This document shows positions 57,363 to 64,000 of a DNA stretch of 64,000 nt, piece by piece (the first letter of the stretch is position 1; the number at the start of each line of letters is the position of its first letter). The stretch covers positions 1 to 64,000 of the forward strand of contig NZ_MLCE01000010.1 in assembly GCF_002300165.1 (NCBI RefSeq). The letters are read 5' to 3'. The position numbers and the translations under genes were made by a program. Source of the stretch: Streptomyces sp. Tue6028 (GTDB lineage Bacteria; Actinomycetota; Actinomycetes; Streptomycetales; Streptomycetaceae). The notes beneath the pieces were generated by a model, which worked only from the letters and a program-made list of their open reading frames with translations, made no database searches and was not told the origin of the DNA.

Positions 57363-58775
57363 ATGGTGGAATCATGGGTCAATTCGGCGGAGCGGATCGG
57401 CGCAGACCTGCACCTGGAGCTGTCCGGCTCGGGCGGCCGGCGGGCCGCGCTGATCCGCGCGCTGCGTGAGGCGGTACGCGGCGGGAGGCTCGCCCCGGGC
57501 AGCCGGCTGCCTCCGTACCGTTCGCTCGCCGCCGACCTGGGCATCGCGCGCAACACGGTCGCCGATGCCTACGCCGAGCTCGTCGCCGAGGGCTGGCTGA
57601 CCGCCCGGCAGGGATCCGGCACGCGGGTCGCGGAGCGTGCCGCGCCGTCGGGCGCCGCCCCGGCACGAGTCCCCAAGAAATCACCGGCACGCGCGCGTGG
57701 ACCCCGCCACGATCTGCAACAGGGCACGCCGGACGCCTCGTCCTTCCCGCGCGCGGCATGGCTCGCGTCGTATCGGCGAGCCGTCCAGCGGGCGCCCAAC
57801 GAGGCCTTCGGGCCCGGCGATCCCGCGGGTCGCGTCGAGCTGCGCGAGGCTCTCGCAGGGTACCTGGCACGCGTGCGTGGCGTCCGTACGGAGCCCGGGC
57901 GGATCGTGATCTGCTCCGGCTTCGCGCATGCCCTGCGTCTGCTCTTTCCTCAGGTCCTGCGGGGTCCGCTGGCCGTCGAGGCGTACGGACTCGGCTTCCA
58001 CCGGGATCTGCTGGCCGCCGCGTCGGTACGGACCGTGCCGCTGCCCCTGGACGAAGACGGGGCACAGGTGGGCGAGTTGGGCCGCGAGCGGGCCGTACTG
58101 CTCACTCCCGCGCACCAGTTCCCGACCGGTGGGCCGCTGCATCCGACGCGCCGCGCGGCAGTGATCGACTGGGCACGCGCGCGTGACGGGGTGATCCTGG
58201 AGGACGACTACGACGGGGAGTTCCGTTACGACCGCAAGCCCGTGGGCGCGGTCCAGGGGCTGGACCCGGAGCGGGTCGTCCACATCGGTTCGGTCAGCAA
58301 GAGCCTGTCGCCCGCGCTGCGGCTGGGCTGGATGGTCCTGCCCGAGCGGTACGTCGACCCGGTGCTCGCCGTGAAGGGTGAACGGGAGGCGTGGGCCGGC
58401 ACGTTGGACCAGCTGACGCTCGCCGACTTCATCGTCTCCGGGGCGTACGACCGCCATGTGCGGCGGATGCGGCAGCGGTACCGGGCGCGGCGCGACCGGC
58501 TGGTCGCCGCGCTCGCCGAGCGGGCGCCGCACATCGAGGTGACGGGGATCGCGGCCGGGCTGCACGCGGTGCTGCGGCTGCCACCCGGGACGGAGCAGTC
58601 GGCGGTGAAGGCGGCGGTGTGGCAGGGCATCGCGCTCGACGGACTCGACGAGTTCCGGCATCCCGGGACGGACATGTCCGCGCCGGACGGGCTGGTGGTG
58701 GGGTACGCGACGCCCGCGGAGCATGCCTACGCGGCGGCGCTCGACGCGTTGTGCGGGGTGCTGCCGCCGGGCTGA
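57363..58775 (+). CDS. MocR-type regulator (GntR HTH fused to PLP aminotransferase fold)
   Basis: A 470-residue regulator. The winged HTH (about 20-85; RRAALIRALREAVRGGRLAPGSRLPPYRSLAADLGIARNTVADAYAEL) is joined by a basic linker to a fold-type I aminotransferase domain (about 125-465). The PLP-binding Lys is in HIGSVSKSLSPALRLG (about 303-318), and the partner Asp/Tyr region is VILEDDYDGEFRYD. MocR proteins sense PLP or an amino compound and usually control the divergent gene, here the AhpD-like protein. TAGGGT 8 nt before the ATG suggests a nearly leaderless mRNA. Confidence 0.93.
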   Translation: MVESWVNSAERIGADLHLELSGSGGRRAALIRALREAVRGGRLAPGSRLPPYRSLAADLGIARNTVADAYAELVAEGWLTARQGSGTRVAERAAPSGAAPARVPKKSPARARGPRHDLQQGTPDASSFPRAAWLASYRRAVQRAPNEAFGPGDPAGRVELREALAGYLARVRGVRTEPGRIVICSGFAHALRLLFPQVLRGPLAVEAYGLGFHRDLLAAASVRTVPLPLDEDGAQVGELGRERAVLLTPAHQFPTGGPLHPTRRAAVIDWARARDGVILEDDYDGEFRYDRKPVGAVQGLDPERVVHIGSVSKSLSPALRLGWMVLPERYVDPVLAVKGEREAWAGTLDQLTLADFIVSGAYDRHVRRMRQRYRARRDRLVAALAERAPHIEVTGIAAGLHAVLRLPPGTEQSAVKAAVWQGIALDGLDEFRHPGTDMSAPDGLVVGYATPAEHAYAAALDALCGVLPPG

Positions 58776-59005
58776 CCACCGGACCGCCCGGCGCCCGGGC
58801 CGGGCCGTGCGCTGGCCGGAACATGACCTCTGGTCGACCAGGAGCGGAACAACGGTGGGATCGTTGGGGACAGGAGGCGTGTCCCTGTCGCGGCCGGCCT
58901 GCACCGATGCGACCGTGGCCCGCCCCCATCCTTCGTTCCGCCGTCAGGCGCAGGGCCACCCCCGCGCGTCCCCCCTGTTGGCGGTCGGTCCTGGAGGGTG
59001 TTTCG

Positions 59006-61582
59006 ATGACGACGCTCGACGAACGTCATGAGGACGGTGCGCGCGACGGGGAAGCCCTCCGCGACGGCACCGCGCCCGGACCGCGCGGCCACCGTGCCGT
59101 CCCGCTCGACCACCCCGCGGCGACACTGACCCGGTTCGCCGGATCCAAGGCCGCACACCTCGCGCGCGCGGCCCGCGCGGGGCTGCCGGTGCTTCCCGGC
59201 TTCGTCGTGCCCTACGAGACCCCGGCCGACCCCGAGGGCGCCACCGGTCCCCTGCCCCTCGGGAGCGCCTGGCAAGAGCTGTCCCACGACGGCACCCGCC
59301 CCCTCGTCGTACGGTCCTCGTCCCCGCAGGAGGACACCCAGGAGTCCTCTCTGGCGGGCCAGTTCGCCTCCGTGCTGGACGTGCGGGGCCTGGGTGGGTT
59401 CGGTGAGGCGATACGGACGGTCCTGGAGTCGGCGCACCGCCCCGACGGCAGCACCGCGCCGATGGCCGTGCTCGTCCAGCCGATGCTGGCGGCGCGCGTC
59501 GGGGGCGTGCTGTTCGGGGCGGACCCCGTCGAGGGCCGCACCGACCGGATGCTGGTGAGCGCGGTGCGCGGCGGGCCCGACTCGCTGGTCAGCGGTGAAC
59601 AGCCGGGCACGAACTACTGGTTGAACCGACGAGGACGACTGCTGCGGACGGAACCGCCGGAAGGCACCGTGCCGCCGGAAGGTGCGGCACCGGTGGCAGG
59701 TCCGGTGCCGACGGCAGGTCCGGCGCCGACGGCAGGCGCGGTGCCGGTGCCGGCGGAAGCCGCGTCGCCGGTGGACAGTGCGGTGCCGGTGGAAGGCACG
59801 ATGCCGCCGCCCGGTGCGGTCCGGTCCGACGGCGCGGCGTCGCCCCAGGGCCCGCCCCCGCCCGGGTCCGCGGTACCTCCGCACGGCCCGCTGACGCCCG
59901 AGAGCGCGGTACCACCGCAGGGGCCGCCGTCGCCCGACAGCCCGATGCCACCGCGCCACGCGACCCCGCCCGCCGCCCCCGTACCGTCCGACGGGCCGCT
60001 GCTCACATCCTCCGAACTGCGCCGACTGGCCCGGCTCGCCCGCCGTGCCCAGCGGGTCTTCGGCGGCCCCCAGGACATCGAGTTCGGGTTCGACGGGGAC
60101 GGGCGGCTGTGGTTGTTCCAGAGCCGCCCGATCACCGCGATGGCGGCCCGGCCTCCGCGCAGGTCCCGGCTGCTCGGGCCCGGCCCGGTGGCAGAGACGC
60201 TGCCCGGACAGCTGGAGCCGCTGGAGGAGGACCTGTGGCTGGCCCCCATGGCCCGGGGGCTCGCCGCCGCGCTCGACATCGGGGGCAGCGCGCCACGACG
60301 GCAGTTGCGCACACTGCCGGTCGTCACGGCGGTCGGCGGACGAGCCGCCGCGGACCTGCGGCTGCTCGGGGCCGCGCCCCCGGTCCACCGGCGGCTGGCG
60401 TTCCTCAACCCGGCGCCGGGCGCCCGCAGGCTCGCCGCGGCCTGGCGGGTGGGCCGGCTGTCCGCGGCGCTGCCCGGTCTCGCGGTCGACCTCGTCGCGG
60501 ACGTCGACCACCGCCTCGCCGAGACACCCTCCCCGTCCTCGCTCGCCTCCCCCGCCCTGGTCTCCGCCCTGCGCTGGGCCCGTACCGCACTGGTCTCGCT
60601 GCACGCGCAGGAGGCCCTGGCGAGTGCCCTGCTCCCGGACGGCGGGACCGCCACGGCGGCGGGCGCGGCGCTCACCGCTCTGGCGGACGCCCGCGCCGAG
60701 GGCGTCCCGGAGGACCGCATCGCGGTCGTCGAACCGGTGGTCCTGGCCCTCGTGGCGCCCAGCCTGCGCGCGGAACTGCGCCTGCCGGGAACCGCCGACG
60801 GGACGCGGCGCCACGACCGTACGGTCAAGTCGGCGGCGGGCGGGACGGGTTCGGCGCCCGGCACCCCTCTCTCCGGCGCACCCCTCTCCTCCGGCACCCC
60901 TCGCTCAGGCCCGCCCCTCCGCCACGACCGCTCCTCCCTCGCTTCCCGTTCCGCCCTCCCCTCGCTGCCGCCGCGTGAGTCCCTGCGGCTGCGGGTGCGC
61001 TGGGTGCAGGAGTTGCAGGTCCGGCTGGTGCGCGAGGGGGCACGCAGGCTGGCGGTGCGCGGCGGACTGGGCGACCCGGCGCGGGTCGGGCTGCTGCGGT
61101 GGGAGGAGTTCACCGCGGCGCTGGAGGGCGGACGACTGCCCGGCGACATGGAGGAACGGCTCCCGCGGGCCGTCTCCGCCCCGCTGCCCGACACGTTCCG
61201 GCTGACGGAGGGCGGTGTGGTCGTCGCCGAACGGCGGCGGACCGGCGACACGGACGGACGGGGCGTCGCCGGTGGGCGCGCGGCCGGTACCGCCTGGGAC
61301 GGCACCGGGCCCCGCCCTCCGGACGCCGTGCTCGTGGTCCGCACCCTCGACCCGGCGCTCGCACCGCTCCTGCCCGGTCTCACGGGACTGGTCGCCCAGA
61401 CCGGCAGCCCGCTGTCCCATCTCGCCGTGCTGGCAAGGGAGTTCGCACTGCCCACGGTCGTGGGGGCCTCCGACGCGGTACGCCGCTTCCCGCCCGGTTC
61501 GCGCCTCACGGTCGACGGCACGACCGGAGACGTGGGGATCACGCGCGACGGCGCCGTCGACGACGTGCGGGAGCTCCGGTGA
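59006..61582 (+). CDS. PEP-synthase/rifampicin-phosphotransferase-like protein
   Basis: An 858-residue phosphotransfer protein. Its N-terminal ATP-grasp region has FAGSKAAHLARAARAGLPVLPGFVV (about 48-72), LVVRSSSPQEDTQESSLAGQFASVL (about 101-125) and AQRVFGGPQDIEFGFDGDGRLWLFQSRPI (about 350-378). The C-terminal swivelling domain has the phospho-His in TGSPLSHLAVLAREFALPTVVG (about 806-827). A Pro/Gly/Ala-rich insert made of about 8-9-residue repeats (about 215-332) splits the ATP-grasp part. Length and domain order match rifampicin phosphotransferase more than PEP synthase, but the middle substrate domain is divergent, so the target is unknown. Overlaps the next gene by 4 bp. Confidence 0.82.
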   Translation: MTTLDERHEDGARDGEALRDGTAPGPRGHRAVPLDHPAATLTRFAGSKAAHLARAARAGLPVLPGFVVPYETPADPEGATGPLPLGSAWQELSHDGTRPLVVRSSSPQEDTQESSLAGQFASVLDVRGLGGFGEAIRTVLESAHRPDGSTAPMAVLVQPMLAARVGGVLFGADPVEGRTDRMLVSAVRGGPDSLVSGEQPGTNYWLNRRGRLLRTEPPEGTVPPEGAAPVAGPVPTAGPAPTAGAVPVPAEAASPVDSAVPVEGTMPPPGAVRSDGAASPQGPPPPGSAVPPHGPLTPESAVPPQGPPSPDSPMPPRHATPPAAPVPSDGPLLTSSELRRLARLARRAQRVFGGPQDIEFGFDGDGRLWLFQSRPITAMAARPPRRSRLLGPGPVAETLPGQLEPLEEDLWLAPMARGLAAALDIGGSAPRRQLRTLPVVTAVGGRAAADLRLLGAAPPVHRRLAFLNPAPGARRLAAAWRVGRLSAALPGLAVDLVADVDHRLAETPSPSSLASPALVSALRWARTALVSLHAQEALASALLPDGGTATAAGAALTALADARAEGVPEDRIAVVEPVVLALVAPSLRAELRLPGTADGTRRHDRTVKSAAGGTGSAPGTPLSGAPLSSGTPRSGPPLRHDRSSLASRSALPSLPPRESLRLRVRWVQELQVRLVREGARRLAVRGGLGDPARVGLLRWEEFTAALEGGRLPGDMEERLPRAVSAPLPDTFRLTEGGVVVAERRRTGDTDGRGVAGGRAAGTAWDGTGPRPPDAVLVVRTLDPALAPLLPGLTGLVAQTGSPLSHLAVLAREFALPTVVGASDAVRRFPPGSRLTVDGTTGDVGITRDGAVDDVRELR

Positions 61583-62478
61583 GGCGCCTCGCGTACTTCT
61601 TCGGGGGTGCGGCCGCCGCCGGCGCGGGTGCGTACGTCGTCGTCTACCTGTACCGCTGGCAGTGGCAGCGGGCCATTCTCTGCGGGGTGCTGCTCCTCGT
61701 CGTCGAGGTGATGCTGCTCGGGATCGTCCTGCTCGGGCGGCTCTCGCGGATCGAGGAGCGGATGCGGGAGAGCGACCGGCGCCAGCAGGACGTCCTCGCC
61801 CGGCTCCGCCAGGACCGGGAGCCCGCGGGTGGTGAACGGTTCCGGTGGCTGGAGGACCCCACCAGCCGTTCCTACGTCTTCGTGCCCGTGCTCATGGTCA
61901 CCGGCGTCCTGTTGTCCGGGCTCGCCTGGCTGGTCCAGCGGATCGCGTCGGCCACCGCACGTCCCTCGGCCGAGCGGCGGCTCGCCGGGCGGCTGGCCGT
62001 GCTGGCCGCGCCCGATCCGGCGGGCACGGCCGACCTGGACGATCTACCGCGCGTGGGCGCCCGGCGCGGGCGGCGCGGGACCGTACGGCTGGTCGCCGTC
62101 GGGGTCGTCGGTGCCGTCCTGCTCGCCGCCCTGGTCGGCGGGCTCGCCGAACTCACGCAGACCCGCGAGGAGCACGTGAACGAGCAGGAGGCGACCTCCG
62201 TGCTCGTCCGGGTCGACATGCGCGGACAGGGAATGACGCAGCAGCGACAGGCCCTCGCGGCGCACCAACTGTGGGAACGCTGCCGGGACTCGACGTCCGC
62301 ACCGCTGAACCGGGCCACCCTCGGCAGCCTCGGCGACGGCCTGTACGCCGGTGTCGTACGCCCCGCGCTCACCGACCACGACCGCATGCGGCTGACCGGA
62401 TGCCTGGAGGACACGAGCATCGACCGAGCCCACCTCACGGTCGTCGGCGTCGGTGACGCGGACGCGGACGACGACTGA
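61579..62478 (+). CDS. Membrane protein co-translated with the PEP-utilising protein
   Basis: A 299-residue protein of no family I recognise. Two helices at the N-terminus (about 5-22 and 33-54), a charged stretch (EERMRESDRRQQDVLARLRQ), a third helix (about 95-115), a fourth (about 173-193), then a soluble C-terminal domain (about 195-299) with two Cys (WERCRDSTS, LTGCLEDTS) that would be outside and could form a disulfide. The GTG overlaps the upstream stop, so it is probably a functional partner of the phosphotransfer protein. Confidence 0.8.
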   Translation: MRRLAYFFGGAAAAGAGAYVVVYLYRWQWQRAILCGVLLLVVEVMLLGIVLLGRLSRIEERMRESDRRQQDVLARLRQDREPAGGERFRWLEDPTSRSYVFVPVLMVTGVLLSGLAWLVQRIASATARPSAERRLAGRLAVLAAPDPAGTADLDDLPRVGARRGRRGTVRLVAVGVVGAVLLAALVGGLAELTQTREEHVNEQEATSVLVRVDMRGQGMTQQRQALAAHQLWERCRDSTSAPLNRATLGSLGDGLYAGVVRPALTDHDRMRLTGCLEDTSIDRAHLTVVGVGDADADDD

Positions 62479-62554
62479 GGACGACCAAGGGCCACGGCCG
62501 ACCGAGGGCGACGAGCCAGGACCACGGCCGGCCGAGGACGAGGACCGCGTCCGC

Positions 62555-62644
62555 GCGGCTCGGCCCGTCCACGCGGCTCGGCCCGTCCACGCGGCTCGGC
62601 CCGTCCACGCGGCTCGGCCCGTCCGCGCGGCTCGGCCCGTGCGG
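62555..62644. repeat. 18-bp tandem repeat, five copies
   Basis: GCGGCTCGGCCCGTCCAC, three perfect copies followed by two with one to three changes. The period of 18 keeps a frame open (AARPVH repeats), but the more likely gene start lies downstream at 62738. A TACGAT -10-like box follows at 62693-62698, so the repeat may be promoter-proximal DNA rather than coding. Confidence 0.75.
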
Positions 62645-62737
62645 GCGGCTGCCCGGCATGCCGGGAACAACACCCTTGCCACCGGCCCGGGTTACGATGC
62701 CAAGGCGCCCCTCGTCCCCGAGCATCCCGGGTCGCCC

Positions 62738-63469
62738 ATGGCTGTCGCCTCCGCTCCTCCGCCCCGCATCACCGTGCCCACGGGCCGATCACCGCGATCG
62801 GCGCGATCCCGCAGATGGCTCCGCACCGGCCTGCGCACCCTCACGGGTCTCGCCCTCGGCTATCTCGCCCTGTGGGCCACCGGCGCGCTCGGCATCCTTG
62901 CGCTGTCGTACTGGGCCCGTGAGGGGACCCCGCCGCCGGAGGGCGCTTACGCGGTGCGGGGCATCCACCATTTCCAACCCGTCGACGCCCGACGTACGTT
63001 GTGGCGGGGCGGCGCGCCGTCGCCCGACGGGTACCGGGCGCTCGCGCGACGGGGGTTCAGCACCGTCGTGGACCTGCGCGCCGAGGATCTCACCGCGGCG
63101 CAGCTCGCCGGGCCCCACGAGGCCGGGCTCGATGTGGTGCGCCTCCCCGTCCGCGACGGGCAGACCCCGACGCCCCGCCAGGTGGAGCGATTCCTCCGGG
63201 TCGTCGGCGAGGCCCCGGGGCCGGTGTTCGTGCACTGCGGTGCGGGCGTGGGGCGCACGGGGGCCATGGTGGCCGCGTATCTCGTGCGGACCGGCCAGGA
63301 GTCGGCACCGGCGGCGGTCAGACGGAACCTTGCGGTGGGACCGCCGTCGGTGGAGCAGATCTACTACGGGCTCAGCCTGGGACGGGATCGCGCGGACCAG
63401 CCGCCGTTGCCGGTGATCGCCGTGAGCCGCCTGGTGGACGCCCCACGGCGTATGTGGTCCAGGCTGTGA
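62738..63469 (+). CDS. Membrane-anchored dual-specificity/tyrosine phosphatase-like protein
   Basis: A 243-residue protein. A basic N-terminus and one transmembrane helix (about 38-58; TGLALGYLALWATGALGILAL) anchor a Cys-based phosphatase domain. The active-site loop is VFVHCGAGVGRTGAM (about 164-178), with the HCxxGxxR(T) signature complete and the general-acid Asp probably in PVRDGQTPT (about 137-145). May dephosphorylate proteins or, like some bacterial members, phosphoinositide- or polyprenyl-type lipids. The start is uncertain, as an open frame continues upstream through the 18-bp repeats. Confidence 0.85.
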   Translation: MAVASAPPPRITVPTGRSPRSARSRRWLRTGLRTLTGLALGYLALWATGALGILALSYWAREGTPPPEGAYAVRGIHHFQPVDARRTLWRGGAPSPDGYRALARRGFSTVVDLRAEDLTAAQLAGPHEAGLDVVRLPVRDGQTPTPRQVERFLRVVGEAPGPVFVHCGAGVGRTGAMVAAYLVRTGQESAPAAVRRNLAVGPPSVEQIYYGLSLGRDRADQPPLPVIAVSRLVDAPRRMWSRL

Positions 63470-63554
63470 CGCCTCTCCGCGGGTCGTGGCGCGTCGCGCC
63501 ACGACAGGCGTGCGATCGGCGGGCGTTCAGTCGGCCGACCGATGTCGGCCGGTG

Positions 63555-63616
63555 GATATCGGGTGTCGGTCAGTAGATATCGAGTGACGGATATCGAGTG
63601 ACGGATATCGGGTGTC
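63555..63616. repeat. GATATC repeats spaced 21, 14 and 14 bp
   Basis: GATATC occurs at 63555, 63576, 63590 and 63604. The last three start near-identical 14-mers (GATATCGAGTGACG twice, then GATATCGGGTGTCG). The spacing is again in multiples of 7. It lies between the convergent phosphatase and DUF397 genes. Confidence 0.8.
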
Positions 63617-63744
63617 GGGTTCAGGAAAGCCACAAGGCCCTCTGCGGAATCGGGACACAGAGGACGCCCGGAAACGCCAAGCAATCACGGAATCAAGGCA
63701 GATCAAGAAAACGGAGAACGCGCAGACGACGGATCGCACCTGCC

Positions 63745-63978
63745 TCAGGACAGCAGGAAGTCGGCCTCCCCCGCCTTCGCGCCCTGGATGAACGCGGTGA
63801 TCTCGCCGGGGGTGTAGATCAGCGCGGGGCCGTCCGGATCCGCCGACTGACGGACCGCGATGCGGCCGTCGGCGAGTTTCATGGCCTCCAGGCAATTACC
63901 GCCGTTCCCGCCGCTCCACGGCTTGTGCCAACCCTCGCTGCCCAGTTCACGGGCGGGCATTCCGTTGTAGATGCGCAC
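63745..63978 (-). CDS. DUF397-domain protein
   Basis: A 77-residue protein with the DUF397 core (HKPWSGGNGGNCLEAMKLADGRIAVRQSADPDGPALIYTPGEITAFIQGAKAGE). The family, called BldB-like or WhiJ-associated, is typically encoded directly after an XRE regulator and modulates it in Streptomyces development. The partner would lie just outside the right edge on the same strand. The GTG at 63978 has AGG 5 bp upstream; an ATG at 63960 is the alternative. Confidence 0.9.
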   Translation of the reverse strand: MRIYNGMPARELGSEGWHKPWSGGNGGNCLEAMKLADGRIAVRQSADPDGPALIYTPGEITAFIQGAKAGEADFLLS

Positions 63979-64000
63979 GTTGCCTATTGCGGGCTTGATG

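Overview
The window is a stretch of high-GC actinobacterial chromosome, almost certainly Streptomyces. The signs are GC-rich third codon positions, frequent GTG starts, the sporulation regulator WhiA, a mycothiol-type maleylpyruvate isomerase-family enzyme, a PPOX/F420-type flavoprotein, a DUF397 protein, and long divergent two-component and MocR genes. Most genes are conserved chromosomal genes. I see no phage, insertion sequence, CRISPR array, rRNA or tRNA, and no biosynthetic cluster.

Layout. 1-6.5 kb: pgi (partial), an MFS exporter, an RbpA-family RNA polymerase-binding protein, secG and the glycolytic genes tpiA-pgk-gap, all on the minus strand. 6.7-15.1 kb: a large secreted M14 carboxypeptidase, then the overlapping run uvrC-rapZ-yvcK-whiA (transcribed right to left). 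15.3-20.1 kb: a large sensor kinase, its NarL-type response regulator and a receiver-only protein. 20.2-26 kb: small regulators, a Rieske protein, a LacI-PfkB sugar kinase pair and YceI. 26-34 kb: uvrA, mycothiol-linked and metallo-hydrolase genes, aroQ, an S66 peptidase and an MFS symporter. 34-39.6 kb: a metal/stress block (Ca2+/H+ exchanger, TerC with its own manganese riboswitch, a TerD-fused protein with a degenerate ATPase-like half, and TerD). 39.7-44.7 kb: uvrB, an MHYT sensor, a secreted phosphodiesterase and ogt. 44.7-53 kb: small-molecule enzymes including psuG-psuK, and corA. 53-64 kb: a frameshifted DUF2293 gene beside heptamer repeats, a lone gltD paralogue, a MocR regulator, a PEP-synthase/rifampicin-phosphotransferase-like protein with a membrane partner, a dual-specificity-type phosphatase and a DUF397 protein.

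Two regulatory themes stand out. (1) The DNA-damage promoter motif of actinobacteria (RecA-NDp; TTGTCAGTGGC-N6-TAGGGT type, read by PafBC in mycobacteria) lies in front of uvrA, uvrB, uvrC and ogt. It also lies in front of an MFS exporter with no obvious repair role and, more weakly, in front of terD. For uvrB, uvrC and ogt the -10 box ends exactly 7 nt before the ATG, so these mRNAs should be leaderless. (2) The terC gene carries a yybP-ykoY aptamer with a promoter placed exactly at its 5' end and a 10-bp helix that can hide the ribosome binding site.

The window is also rich in short tandem repeats whose period is 7 bp or a multiple of 7. Low-complexity expansions occur inside the sensor kinase and the PEP-utilising protein. 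Nothing here is a convincing wholly new system; the best leads are the extended damage regulon, the Ter/metal block and the heptamer arrays.
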